In this document: positions 16,157 to 25,937 of the stretch, piece by piece
Position numbering within the stretch: the first letter of the stretch is position 1
How the letters are laid out: each line of letters begins with the position of its first letter
NCBI GenBank assembly: GCA_036504535.1
Contig: DASXUY010000071.1
Location: 62,001 to 126,000, forward strand
From: JARLGU01 sp036504535
GTDB lineage: Bacteria; Armatimonadota; Armatimonadia; Armatimonadales; Capsulimonadaceae
Length of the DNA stretch: 64,000 nucleotides
Direction: 5' to 3'
The notes under the pieces: model-generated
Told to the model about the DNA's origin: nothing
The model's input: only the letters and a program-made list of their open reading frames with translations
Databases searched by the model: none
Position numbers and translations under genes: made by a program

Positions 16157-16192
16157 AAAACGCGGCGGCCTCAGAGGAGAGAGACCGCCGCG
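16157..16192 (-). terminator. intrinsic terminator of the TIG protein gene
   Basis: On the minus strand CGCGGCGG-16 nt-CCGCCGCG is followed by TTTT, about 45 bp after the stop codon at 16237. Confidence 0.75.
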
Positions 16193-16236
16193 CATCACAG
16201 AGAACCTGTTTGCAACTATGACAACATCGAACGCGG

Positions 16237-19200
16237 TCAGTTCACAACGAACGCTGTCGCGCCGCTCGCCCCTCCGCCAGGCGCCGGGTTCACAACTGTG
16301 ACCGGGTAAGATCCGGCGACTTGGGCCGGTATCGTGGCGCTGAGTGTTCCATCAGCATTCAGCACGGTCGCCAACGCGGTCCCGCCGACGCTCACCACGG
16401 ACACTCCAATAAACCCTGCGCCCGCCAGAGTCACCGGCGTCGCAACGCCCGCTACGCCCGTGGACGGCGAGAGGGAGTTGATTACCGGCACTGGCGCTAC
16501 GATATAGAACGGCAATGCGGCGCTCGTACCGCCGCCCAGTGCCGGGTTGCTCAGCGCTACTTGCACCACACCCGGCTTGGCAAGAGCTGAGGCAGGGACA
16601 GTCGCAGTCCAAAGCCCGTTGACATTCAACGTCGCTGGAAGAGCGAGGGCACCGAACATGATCTTCGACGCGCCTGGAGCAAACCCTGTCCCGTAGACAT
16701 AGAACGCGAAATCACCGGATCCGGCAGTTGCTGTCGCTTGGGCCAGTTTCGTGATCACCGGCACCGGGTTCACGTGGTACAGCAACACCGAAGCGCTTGT
16801 TCCGCCGCCGGGAGCCGGGTTACTCACGGTCACAGCGTACTTACCGCTCAACAAAGTTGCCGGGATGACGACGCCCAGCGTGCCGTCGGCGTTCAGCTTC
16901 GTCGGATAAGCGACTCCGCCAACGTTCACCACGGACTCAGGGAGGAAGTTCGTGCCTGTGACCGTCAGCGGATAGGCAACACCCGCTGTCCCAGGATTGG
17001 GCGAGATCGCCGTAATCGTCGGAACTGCGAATGTCACGTTGAATGGAAGAGTCGCGCTCGTGCCACCGCCGAGAGCAGGATTGCGCAGGGCAACCTGCAC
17101 GATGCGCCCCTTCGCCAAGGCCGACGCCGGGACGGTGGCCGTCCAAACGCCGGGAGCGTATAACGTCGCCGGGAGTACCAGGTCGCCAAAGACGATCTGC
17201 GACAAGCCGGGGACAAATCCGGTCCCGTAGACGAAGATCGGCAGATCAGCAGAACCAGCAGGCACCGAGGTCGGATACAGCTTGCTGATCACCGGTAGCG
17301 GGTTAATCTGGTAGAACATCACCGAAGCGCTCGTCCCGCCGCCAGGAGCCGGGTTGGTCACGGTTACCGGATACTTGCCGTTGGCGAGAGTCGCCGGGAT
17401 GGTGACAACCAGCGCTCCGTCGACATTCAGCTTCGTCGGGTAAGCGACTCCGCCAATGTTCACTACGGATTCAGGCACGAAGTTCGTCCCCGTGACCGTC
17501 AACGGGTAGGCCGCGCCATATGTACCCGGGTTGGGCGAAATCGACGTGATCGTCGGCGCGAACAGCGTGACGTTGAACGGCAATGCCGCGCTCGTGCCCC
17601 CACCAAGAGCAGGGTTGCGAAGCGCTACCTGCACGATACGTCCCTTCGCCAGAGCCGACGCGGGGACGATGGCCTTCCATACGCCCGGGGCGTACAACGT
17701 CGCCGGAAGAGCCAGATCGCCAAAGACGATCTGAGACAGGCCAGGAACAAACCCTGTTCCGTAGACGAAGAGCGCCAGATCAGCGGAACCAACCGGCGCA
17801 GACACCGGATACAGCTTGCTGATTACCGGCAGCGGGTTAATTTGGTAGAACATCACCGAAGCGCTCGTCCCGCCACCAGGAGCCGGGTTGGTCACTGTGA
17901 CAGTGTACTTACCGTTCGGCAGAGTCGCCGGGATGGTAACGACCAGTGCTCCATCGACGTTCAGCTTGGTCTGGTACGCGACGCCGCCAACATTCACCAC
18001 AGACTCTGGCACGAAGTTCGTCCCCGTGACAGTCAGTGGGTACGCGGCACCGTAGGTGCCAGGATTGGGCGAGATCGACGTAATTGTCGGGGCGAAGAAC
18101 GTAATATTGAACGGAAGCGATGCGCTCGTGCCGCCGCCAAGAGCCGGGTTTCGGAGCGCAACCTGCACGATGCGTCCCTTTGCCAGAGCAGAGGCAGGGA
18201 CGATAGCCTTCCATACGCCGGGAGCATACAACGTTGCCGGAAGCGCCAGATCGCCAAAGACGATCTGTGACAGGCCAGGGACGAACCCTGTTCCGTAAAC
18301 GAAGAGCGCAAGGTCAGCAGAGCCAGCCGGCGCGGAAACCGGATACAGCTTGCTGATTACCGGTAGCGGGTTAATCTGGTACAGCAGCACCGAAGCGCTC
18401 GTGCCGCCGCCAGGAGCAGGGTTGGTCACGGTCACCGCGTACTTGCCATTCGCCAGAGTTGCCGGAATGGTGACAACCAGCGCTCCGTCGATGTTCGGCT
18501 TCGTCGGGTAAGCGACGCCGCCAACGTTCACCACGGACTCAGGCACGAAGTTAGTCCCCGTGACTATCAGTGGGTACGCTGCACCGAAGGTGCCAGGATT
18601 TGGCGAGATGGACGTGATCGTCGGTGCCCCGAATGTCACGTTAAACGGTAGCGTCGCGCTTGTACCACCGCCAAGTGCCGGGTTGCGTAGGGCAACCTGC
18701 ACGATGCGCCCCTTAGCCAAAGCCGACGCCGGGACGGTAGCCGTCCACACGCCCGGTGCATACAACGTTGCCGGAAGCGCCAGATCGCCGAAGACGATCT
18801 GCGACAAGCCTGGGACAAATCCAGTTCCGTAGACGAAGATCGGCAGATCAGCAGAACCAGCGGGCGCGGAGGTGGGATACAGCTTGCTAATCACTGGTAG
18901 CGGGTTTATCTGGTACAGCAGCACCGACGCGCTGGTGCCGCCGCCAGGAGCAGGGTTGGTCACGGTCACTGGATACTTGCCGTTCGGCAGAGTCGCCGGG
19001 ATGGTGACAACCAGCGCGCCGTCAATGTTCAGCTTCGTCGGATAAGCGACACCGCCAACGTTCACCACGGACTCTGGCACGAAGTTCGTCCCCGTGACCG
19101 TCAACGGGTAGGCCGCGCCATAAGTGCCCGGGTTGGGCGAGATCGCCGTGATGGTCGGAGCTGCGATTGTCACGTAGAACGGGACAGCCACGCTCGATCC

Positions 19201-21411
19201 GCCGCCGGGTGCCGGGTTGATCACAACCACCGGCTTCGAGCCACCGACCGCGAGCGAGGCAGCGGGGATGGTGGCGCTCAATGTGTGGTCTGCATTCAGC
19301 GTTGTCGTCAGAAGGACACCAGCAAAGCTAATCTGCGACCCGGGAACGAAACCCGCACCGGCAACAGTCAGCGCTATATCCGGCGACCCCGCTGGGGCGG
19401 TTTGAGGCTTCAACGAATTGATTACGGCAACAGGGTATTTGACGCCGTATGACACACCATTGCTGGTCCCGCCGCCTGGGGATGGCGATACGACAGTGAG
19501 TGTATGCGCCCCGGTCGCCAGCGTGGCCGACAAGGTCGTTGTCAGTTGCGTTGAGGAAACCACAACCGTTGCAACCGCGCTCCCATCAACGAATATCCGC
19601 GAATCGCCAACATAGTTGGTGCCGGTGATCGTAATGGGGACAGCCGAGCCAAGAATGCCGCTCGTGGGGCTGACCGACGTGATAGTCGGCAGCGGGTTCG
19701 TGATCGCGAACGCCGCAGGCTTGCTGGCACCGCCTCCGGGGCCAGGGTTCACGACTGTGACAGCGAAGTACGCTGCATTCGCGGTGATACTGGCAGGCAG
19801 ATCGACGCTCAACGTTCCATCGGCGTTGTGCGTTGTCGGCACCGGGTAGTTTGCGACAGAGATTTGGGAGTCCGCAATGAAACCCGTCCCAGCAACGGTC
19901 AGCTTGAAGCCAGGAGAGCCTCGCGGTGTCGTAACCGGCGATACTTGCGTGATCGCGGGAGTGGGGTTGTAGACGGTGAACGTCGCACCGGGGCTTGTGC
20001 CGCCGCCAGCGGACGCGTTCGTCACGGTCACCACGGGCAAGCCAGCTGTAGTGACCAGCGATGCGGGCACCGCCGCAGTAAGCGTTGTCGGGTTCACATA
20101 GGTCGTCGTGAGTGCGACTCCGCCGAACGTCACTAGAGAGACTGCGGAGAAGCCTGCGCCAGCGACATAAAGCGTGAAGTCTGGCTTACCGACCGGGACG
20201 CCAGCAGGTGAAAGCGCGCTGATCGCAGGAGTGCCCAGACCGACATCGAGTGAAAATACAACGCCTTTGGCGCTCGCACCGCCTTGAACTGTCGTGCCGA
20301 AGAAGCGCTTGTCGGGTCCCTGCACCAGGCCGCCGCGAGGAAGGCCGCCGTCCGCACCGCCAGTGAACGAGTAGAGGCTGGCTAAATCGCCTACCGTCGA
20401 GGCTCTGAATAACGTTCCCTTGTTGGATACACCGCCGCCGGTAGTGGACCCGTAGAGCAAACCGTCCGATCCCTCGACCAGTCTGCCGTCGGGATTGGCA
20501 CCATCGGTTAGGCCGGTGAACGAATAGAGGCTTGTGTACGTGCCATCGGCCGTGATCTTAAACAGCGTTCCTGCGCCATTGGCACCGCCGTAGAAGGTTG
20601 AACCGTAAAATGCGCCGTCGCTCGCTCGTAGCAGCGTGCCACGCGGCCCCGCACCATCGTTGCCGCCGAGGAACGTGTAAAGAGTGGTGAAATCGCCCGC
20701 GGGAGTAATCTTGTAGATCACACCGAAACCGCTGGTCCCATTGCTAATTGACGCGGTCCCGTAATAGTTGCCATCAGCGCCGAGCGCGAGACCTCCCAGA
20801 GGGTGGCCGCCATCAGCACCGTTCGTAAACTTATGCAGCGTCGTGAGGACACCAGCAGGCGTGATTTTGAATACGCTTCCGCCACTATAGCCTGCGCCGT
20901 TTGACGTTGTGCCGTAGAAGTTGCCATCGGCGCCTTCAATCAGTTCTGTCTCGGGAAACGATCCGTCAGCCACGCCCGCGAACGAATACAGCGTCGTCAA
21001 CACGCCAAGCGGCGTCAGCTTGTAGACCGTTCCGTTATTGTTGGCGCCCGTGTAGAACGTTGTCCCGTAGAGATTCCCATCGCTTGCCAGGATCACCGGC
21101 GCATGGGGCAGCGCCCCGGTCGCCCCGGCGCCGAAAGAGTACACCAGCGCCCCTTCGCCGGTTGGCTTCATGTGGAATACAGAGCCATAGCCGGACGCAC
21201 CGCCGTAGGGGGCTGTCCCAAAGAACGTACCGTCGGGCGCTACAAATAGGCGCGATGCAGGGGCGGAGCCGTCAGTAGCGCCAGCAAACGAATGGATCAC
21301 GGAATACGTGACGCTAGCTGAGTAGGCGCGGCTATCGCTACCTAACGCAACCAGAAAGAGAACGCAAATGAGGACAAAAGACGAGCGAAGAGAGCTGATT
21401 GTGTATCGCAT
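16237..21411 (-). CDS. giant secreted protein: GloVer repeats followed by about 15 TIG/IPT domains
   Basis: 1724 residues. Signal peptide at about 8-30 (SSFVLICVLFLVALGSDSRA). Residues about 35-395 are GloVer units (FGTAPYGGASGYGSVFHM and similar). From about 400 to the end are immunoglobulin-like TIG/IPT domains, each starting xPxItxisPxxgxxG and ending VxNPAPGGGTSxxxxF. Four distinct domains come first, then five near-identical copies of a two-domain, 178-residue module, then one last domain. Such rod-like stacks project domains from the cell surface. Unlike its GloVer neighbours it lacks the shared C-terminal module, and it ends in a TIG domain. AGAGGT lies upstream of the ATG. Role in adhesion or polymer contact is inferred. 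Confidence 0.8.
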   Translation of the reverse strand: MRYTISSLRSSFVLICVLFLVALGSDSRAYSASVTYSVIHSFAGATDGSAPASRLFVAPDGTFFGTAPYGGASGYGSVFHMKPTGEGALVYSFGAGATGALPHAPVILASDGNLYGTTFYTGANNNGTVYKLTPLGVLTTLYSFAGVADGSFPETELIEGADGNFYGTTSNGAGYSGGSVFKITPAGVLTTLHKFTNGADGGHPLGGLALGADGNYYGTASISNGTSGFGVIYKITPAGDFTTLYTFLGGNDGAGPRGTLLRASDGAFYGSTFYGGANGAGTLFKITADGTYTSLYSFTGLTDGANPDGRLVEGSDGLLYGSTTGGGVSNKGTLFRASTVGDLASLYSFTGGADGGLPRGGLVQGPDKRFFGTTVQGGASAKGVVFSLDVGLGTPAISALSPAGVPVGKPDFTLYVAGAGFSAVSLVTFGGVALTTTYVNPTTLTAAVPASLVTTAGLPVVTVTNASAGGGTSPGATFTVYNPTPAITQVSPVTTPRGSPGFKLTVAGTGFIADSQISVANYPVPTTHNADGTLSVDLPASITANAAYFAVTVVNPGPGGGASKPAAFAITNPLPTITSVSPTSGILGSAVPITITGTNYVGDSRIFVDGSAVATVVVSSTQLTTTLSATLATGAHTLTVVSPSPGGGTSNGVSYGVKYPVAVINSLKPQTAPAGSPDIALTVAGAGFVPGSQISFAGVLLTTTLNADHTLSATIPAASLAVGGSKPVVVINPAPGGGSSVAVPFYVTIAAPTITAISPNPGTYGAAYPLTVTGTNFVPESVVNVGGVAYPTKLNIDGALVVTIPATLPNGKYPVTVTNPAPGGGTSASVLLYQINPLPVISKLYPTSAPAGSADLPIFVYGTGFVPGLSQIVFGDLALPATLYAPGVWTATVPASALAKGRIVQVALRNPALGGGTSATLPFNVTFGAPTITSISPNPGTFGAAYPLIVTGTNFVPESVVNVGGVAYPTKPNIDGALVVTIPATLANGKYAVTVTNPAPGGGTSASVLLYQINPLPVISKLYPVSAPAGSADLALFVYGTGFVPGLSQIVFGDLALPATLYAPGVWKAIVPASALAKGRIVQVALRNPALGGGTSASLPFNITFFAPTITSISPNPGTYGAAYPLTVTGTNFVPESVVNVGGVAYQTKLNVDGALVVTIPATLPNGKYTVTVTNPAPGGGTSASVMFYQINPLPVISKLYPVSAPVGSADLALFVYGTGFVPGLSQIVFGDLALPATLYAPGVWKAIVPASALAKGRIVQVALRNPALGGGTSAALPFNVTLFAPTITSISPNPGTYGAAYPLTVTGTNFVPESVVNIGGVAYPTKLNVDGALVVTIPATLANGKYPVTVTNPAPGGGTSASVMFYQINPLPVISKLYPTSVPAGSADLPIFVYGTGFVPGLSQIVFGDLVLPATLYAPGVWTATVPASALAKGRIVQVALRNPALGGGTSATLPFNVTFAVPTITAISPNPGTAGVAYPLTVTGTNFLPESVVNVGGVAYPTKLNADGTLGVVIPATLLSGKYAVTVSNPAPGGGTSASVLLYHVNPVPVITKLAQATATAGSGDFAFYVYGTGFAPGASKIMFGALALPATLNVNGLWTATVPASALAKPGVVQVALSNPALGGGTSAALPFYIVAPVPVINSLSPSTGVAGVATPVTLAGAGFIGVSVVSVGGTALATVLNADGTLSATIPAQVAGSYPVTVVNPAPGGGASGATAFVVN
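16980..19160 (-). repeat. 534-bp tandem repeats inside the TIG protein gene
   Basis: The anchor GGCGAGATCGnCGT recurs at 17002, 17536, 18070, 18604 and 19138, exactly 534 bp (178 codons) apart. The copies are nearly identical in DNA, so this region can expand or contract by recombination and is prone to assembly collapse. Confidence 0.85.
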
Positions 21412-21505
21412 GGCATACCTCTAACATTGAGCAGCCATCACCTGACGAAGCGCGACGGGATCGACAAGACGAGCGATTCTTATATTGGATTTTTTCGGCG
21501 ATATG

Positions 21506-21525
21506 GTCACACATTAACGTGTTAC
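21506..21525. promoter_or_regulatory. imperfect 20-bp palindrome, possible operator
   Basis: GTCACACATTAACGTGTTAC pairs with itself at 16 of 20 positions, 95-114 bp upstream of the TIG gene start. Confidence 0.3.
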
Positions 21526-21670
21526 CACTGCATCTTCCATATTACCATGCCTATTCGCCAATGGCACGGAATTGTACTAGGAATTTGGCATATCTATTTG
21601 ACGCTCAAACCATTCGAGTGTTCAAAAGGAGATAGAGAGTGGGATATAAAACCGATATCGCCCTACAACA

Positions 21671-21715
21671 AGCAGGGGAGACAGCTCACGCAATTCGCAA
21701 ACTATCTCCCCTGCT
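21671..21715 (-). terminator. hairpin after the SBBP protein gene
   Basis: AGCAGGGGAGA (21671-21681) pairs perfectly with TCTCCCCTGCT (21705-21715) around 23 nt, 100 bp downstream of the stop at 21816. There is no T-tract on the minus strand. Confidence 0.45.
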
Positions 21716-21815
21716 GCCAACCATCAATTTTTCGCGTCCTTAATGCTCGGGGCCAGAATCGAATTATCCACGCCCCCTGCTCTCATCATTCAATGGCTTT
21801 GCAATATGACAAGAC

Positions 21816-24800
21816 CTACGGCGCGGGCACAGTCATCGTCGTCGCCTTGAACGCATACATCCAGTAGCCTTTGAGCGGTTGCAGACTGGTCGCCAGAACA
21901 TACCCGCCTGACCCACTGTTCGCAGTTGAGTCGTAGCCCCAAACAGTCGGCGAAACTAGCGGGCTGGTAGCTGTCGTCGCAGCCGCAAAGCTGGTCCCCG
22001 CGCCGAACGTGAGCGAGGAGATTGTCACGGCTTTCGCGAACGGATCGCCCACCTGGTTCCAGCCAGCGGCAAGATTAATCGTGAACGGCTTCGTCGTGTC
22101 CGCTGCCGCCCCGATGGCCGTCATCGTCACCGCTTTCGGGAAGCGCGCCCAGTAGCCAACACCGAGGCGGAGCTCGCCTGCGGGACTGGTGGGGGTGACA
22201 GCGTAAACGTTGGCGGTCGGCGACCAGACTGCCAGCTTGACCCCGGTGTATCCGAACAGCGTGTCGAGGGCGATACCGGGATAGTCGTAGGGTGACGAGA
22301 AGAAGTTGATCCCCGCCGCATAGGAGGGCCCTGCGAACTTGAATACTGCCGACGTAACCGTGCTATTGGCATAGCCGTTCGCGAGGGCAATGGCGTTGAT
22401 GGTCCTCGTCGCACTCAACGTGAACGGTGCGTTATAAAGCGTCGAGGCCGCCGTCGGGCTGGTCCCATCGGTCGTGAAGTAGATCTTCGCCCCCGGCGTC
22501 GCGTCCGTCATCGTCACAGGCTGCGGCGTGGCGAATGTGCCGCCCTTTGGCGCGATTACTGGCGACGCGGCCAAGGGAAGAGATACAGCGACAGTCAGCG
22601 TCACATCAGGACTGACCCCACCGCCGGGAGCGGGGTTGGTAACTACAACGGCGAGCGAATTGGGAGTTGTCACTAAACTCGCAGAGACATTCACTGTTAA
22701 CGTCGTCGCGTTTACATACGTCGCCGTGAGCGCCGTCCCACCAATAGTCATGGTCGACGCTGGCACGAATCCGGTGCCCGTCACAGTCAACGTGAACGCT
22801 GCGGATCCAGCCACCACGGCCATTGGGAAAAGGGACGAAATGGCAGGCGATGAATTGATAATGCGAAGTATCTTTGTGTTGCTTGCGCCTCCGCCGATGG
22901 GACCAGAATTGGCCACGTACACGACCAACTGGCCGACGTTTGCTGCCAAGGACGCCGGTGCCTTCGCAGCTATCTTGGTTGCAGAAATGCGAGTAGTCGG
23001 TATCGCCGTATTACCGACTACGATAGTCGCTCCTGTCTCGAAGCCAACTCCTACCAGCACAACGTCAAATGCGGTGGTGCCAACGGTGACCTCTGGGGGC
23101 GACAAGGTCGTTATTGATAGAATTCCTTGCGATATATCCAGCTTCGCCACGAACGCATCCCCAGCGCCGCCAATCGTCCCTTGAGCCGCGCCAGCAGTTG
23201 CCGGAAAGTCCGCCGAGTCGGTGCCGCCTGTCACATACACACTTCCTGCCGCGTCTGCAACGCCGCTATTGGCACCTTCTCCGCCGCTGCCGCCGAAGCA
23301 CGTCGAGTAGAGTAGCGAACCGCCTGACGGGTTCACTTTCGCCACGAATGCATCATAACCACCGGCGATTGTAAGCTGCGCTGCGCTAGCCGTCACCGGG
23401 AAATCCGGCGAGAATGTAGTGCCCGTCACGTAGGCGTTGCCGGAGACGTCCACCGCGATGCTAACACCAGCGTCCCGGTGGACTCCGCCCAGGTACGTCG
23501 AATAGTCCAGAGAGCCACCTGTCGGGCTTAACTTCGCAACGAAAGCGTCAGCGCCACCGCCGAGTTTTCCCTGCACTGATCCAATCGTCACTGGGAAGTT
23601 GGTCGAGCTGGTGCTGCCTGCCACGTACGCGCTGCCAGCGGCGTCCACCGCGATTCCAGTGCCGTCGTCCCTATCGCTTCCGCCAAGGTACGTCGAATAG
23701 ATAAGCGAATCGCCTGTCGGGCTGAGCTTCGCAACGAACGCGTCGCCGCCATCACCACTGCCGCCTCCCCCACCGAACGTCCCTTGCGCCGTGCCAACCG
23801 TCACCGGGAAATCGCTTGAACTCGAGCGACCAGTCACGTAAGCGCTGCCGGAGGCGTCCACCGCGATACTCCAACCGTATTCCAGTCCGCTGCCGCCAAG
23901 GTATGTCGCATAGACCAGTGCGCCGCCTGACGGGCTCAGCTTTGCGGCGAACGCGTCCCAGTCGCCACCTGGAGCCCGTTGCGCAGCGCCACCGGTAACG
24001 GGGAAGTCTAGCGAATTGGTGTAACCCGTCACGTACGCGCTGCCCGACGCGTCCACCGCGATGCCGCCATCGATATCCCTGTTGATTCCGCCCAGATACG
24101 TCGAATAGATCAGCGATCCGCCGGACGGGTTCAGCTTTGCAACGAACACGTCCCCGCCGCCGCCGGGCGTACCTTGCGCCACGCCAGCCGTGATCGGGAA
24201 GTCCGGCGAGAAGGTTATTCCTGTCACGTAAGCGCTGCCTGAACCGTCCACCGCTATGCCCCCGCCCGAGTCCCGGTTGCTGCTGCCAAGATACGTCGAA
24301 TAGACTAACGAGTCGCCCGATGGACTCAGCTTCGAAACGAACACATCGTCCCAGTCGCCACCGTATGTCGCCTCCACCGCGCCAGCCGTCACCGGGAAAT
24401 TCGGCGAGAACGTCGTGCCCGTCACGTACACGCTGCCTGAACCGTCCAACGCGATGGCCGCCGCTGCATCACCGGATCCGCCCCCAAGATACGTCGCATA
24501 CTCCAGTACCGGATCTATCACCAGGGGCCGCCGCACGTCGTACGCAGCTACCGTGAATCGCACCTCGCCGCCCTTGGCGAGCACGTAGCTACCCGCGACG
24601 GGCGAACGCTTGCCTGTGGTGTCCATCTGATAGACCGCTGGCTTTCGCCAAACAACGTCGCCGCCGTCGATCCCAAGCACCAGGTCGCCGCTCGATGCCA
24701 CCCGCATCGACTTCGCGCCCGTGAACGACAGGGCGATCTTGCTCGGGTCCCCACCCGGCTTTACGACGAAATCATACTCAAGCTTTCGCCCTGTCCCGTA

Positions 24801-25391
24801 GTAGACCAGGTCGATGCCCTTGTACAGGTCGCGATAAGCTACCTTCTTGAACGTGGGGATATTGCTGTGCCACTTCTTCGGATCGTTGCCGATAAAATAG
24901 TTCACCTTCCCCGGCAACTCATCCAGCGACTCCACCGCCGCCTTTGTGTTTGCACCGATAGCCTTCATCCGCAGCACGGACGTAACAGGAACTACCTCAT
25001 CCCCGGCCCTTCTCCTTGGAAAGGCGAAGGGAGAATGAATCTGGCTCCCCCTCGCCTTTCCAAGGAGAGGGGGCTGGGGGGTGAGGTCATCGCCCTTCGC
25101 CCTTCCCCCGCCGCGCGTCAAACACAGCACCGCCTCCGTGCCGGTCAGGAAAAGCGTAGAGCAGCCGCCGTGCGACATGAACCTCACCCGCTTATCGGTT
25201 TGGCCGTCGTTGCGCTCGAATTGCAGCGGCAACTGGCCGTAGCCCTTCACAAGCGCGGGCGATGGGGCCGGTGACTTCGCGGCAGCTACAGGGATCCCGG
25301 TAATCGGATCAACCTTGCCCGCAGCGTGGCATGCCGGGAGGGCGAAAACAGCGGCGAGGAGACACAAAAGAGCGGAATGTGGCGAGCGCAT
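21816..25391 (-). CDS. SBBP-repeat secreted protein with TIG, chitobiase-C-like and shared C-terminal modules
   Basis: 1191 residues from ATG 25391, chosen because AAGGGA precedes it and a signal peptide starts there (RSPHSALLCLLAAVFALPAC; Cys19 may be lipidated, but the LPAC box is atypical). Residues about 45-290 resemble the DUF7948-type domain that precedes SBBP propellers (LQFERNDGQTDKRVRFM, YYGTGRKLEYDFVVKPG). About 295-735 are eight SBBP units (TYLGGSGxDxGxxIAVDxSGSAYVTG). Two TIG-like domains (about 735-920), a chitobiase-C-like domain (about 925-1005) and the C-terminal module shared with the GloVer proteins follow. A palindromic DNA repeat (24995-25088) is inserted in frame at residues about 102-133, inside the N-terminal domain. 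Predicted to be exposed at the surface. Confidence 0.8.
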   Translation of the reverse strand: MRSPHSALLCLLAAVFALPACHAAGKVDPITGIPVAAAKSPAPSPALVKGYGQLPLQFERNDGQTDKRVRFMSHGGCSTLFLTGTEAVLCLTRGGGRAKGDDLTPQPPLLGKARGSQIHSPFAFPRRRAGDEVVPVTSVLRMKAIGANTKAAVESLDELPGKVNYFIGNDPKKWHSNIPTFKKVAYRDLYKGIDLVYYGTGRKLEYDFVVKPGGDPSKIALSFTGAKSMRVASSGDLVLGIDGGDVVWRKPAVYQMDTTGKRSPVAGSYVLAKGGEVRFTVAAYDVRRPLVIDPVLEYATYLGGGSGDAAAAIALDGSGSVYVTGTTFSPNFPVTAGAVEATYGGDWDDVFVSKLSPSGDSLVYSTYLGSSNRDSGGGIAVDGSGSAYVTGITFSPDFPITAGVAQGTPGGGGDVFVAKLNPSGGSLIYSTYLGGINRDIDGGIAVDASGSAYVTGYTNSLDFPVTGGAAQRAPGGDWDAFAAKLSPSGGALVYATYLGGSGLEYGWSIAVDASGSAYVTGRSSSSDFPVTVGTAQGTFGGGGGSGDGGDAFVAKLSPTGDSLIYSTYLGGSDRDDGTGIAVDAAGSAYVAGSTSSTNFPVTIGSVQGKLGGGADAFVAKLSPTGGSLDYSTYLGGVHRDAGVSIAVDVSGNAYVTGTTFSPDFPVTASAAQLTIAGGYDAFVAKVNPSGGSLLYSTCFGGSGGEGANSGVADAAGSVYVTGGTDSADFPATAGAAQGTIGGAGDAFVAKLDISQGILSITTLSPPEVTVGTTAFDVVLVGVGFETGATIVVGNTAIPTTRISATKIAAKAPASLAANVGQLVVYVANSGPIGGGASNTKILRIINSSPAISSLFPMAVVAGSAAFTLTVTGTGFVPASTMTIGGTALTATYVNATTLTVNVSASLVTTPNSLAVVVTNPAPGGGVSPDVTLTVAVSLPLAASPVIAPKGGTFATPQPVTMTDATPGAKIYFTTDGTSPTAASTLYNAPFTLSATRTINAIALANGYANSTVTSAVFKFAGPSYAAGINFFSSPYDYPGIALDTLFGYTGVKLAVWSPTANVYAVTPTSPAGELRLGVGYWARFPKAVTMTAIGAAADTTKPFTINLAAGWNQVGDPFAKAVTISSLTFGAGTSFAAATTATSPLVSPTVWGYDSTANSGSGGYVLATSLQPLKGYWMYAFKATTMTVPAP
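24995..25088 (-). repeat. palindromic repeat inserted in frame in the SBBP protein gene
   Basis: CCTCATCCCCGGCCC at one end and GGGCTGGGGGGTGAGG at the other are inverted, and each half contains its own C/T-G/A-rich hairpin. It codes for about 32 residues that begin DDLTPQPPLLGKARG and keep the frame open. Confidence 0.85.
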
Positions 25392-25937
25392 GGCGTATTT
25401 CCCTTGGAAGGCCGGGTCGCCACCTGCACCAGCGTGGCAATCATGTGGCAATTCTTTATCGATGGCAATCTATCAAAATTCAGCCAAACTGAATCCCATC
25501 TCAACTTCATGGAATCTACCATATCGAACGTGATTATCAAGAGCTTGGCCGGAAGTTGCGTCGTGAACAAATAAATCGAACCCTTCGTTTTGCACTGCTG
25601 ATTATGGCTCAAATTGTGATACAATATATCTGTAGTTGTGAAGTATGTGAGGCGGACAGGAAGAACAAAAAGTTGTTTGTGTGAGGTTGTCGTCGTCTTG
25701 CAAGCGCGCCGCAGTGAATCATGGGGAAACAGAAATCGAACATACGTACTTATTCATGAATATTGCAAATTCGAAAAGCCAAAATATTCACGTTTTGGTA
25801 CGAAGCTGTGCAGTTACCGGCTGTTCGCGGCAGGGAATCGGTGTGGCCGTATCGAACACATGCCTAATGTCTTCCACATCGCGACGAGCGTTGCGGGATT
25901 TGGAGCCAGCGGGTTGACCGCTGGACGAGTTTATATA
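25392..25937. other. intergenic region between the SBBP gene and nadB
   Basis: 546 bp. It must hold the divergent promoters. ATTGT-GAT-ACAAT near 25613-25625 contains a -10-like TACAAT but no good -35. TATAAT also overlaps the nadB ATG. The nadB frame is open back to 25638, but that stretch has no similarity to NadB N-termini. No separate gene seen. Confidence 0.4.

Larger units (their letters stand above)
15931..16236. other. intergenic region upstream of GloVer 3
   Basis: 306 bp holding the leader palindrome and extended -10 of GloVer 3 and the terminator of the TIG protein gene. Nothing else seen. Confidence 0.5.
21412..21815. other. intergenic region upstream of the TIG protein gene
   Basis: 404 bp with an imperfect palindrome (21506-21525) and a hairpin (21671-21715). 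An open plus-strand frame over it lacks any protein-like feature. It presumably carries the promoter of the TIG gene, but no clean -35/-10 pair was found. Confidence 0.45.

Noticed and set aside
16237..21411. CRISPR-like array because of regular repeats
   Set aside because: The repeats are 534 bp, in frame and without spacers; they code for TIG domains.
21427..21867. 146-codon plus-strand ORF between the TIG and SBBP genes
   Set aside because: It runs over a hairpin and into the SBBP gene on the other strand, and the product has no protein-like pattern.
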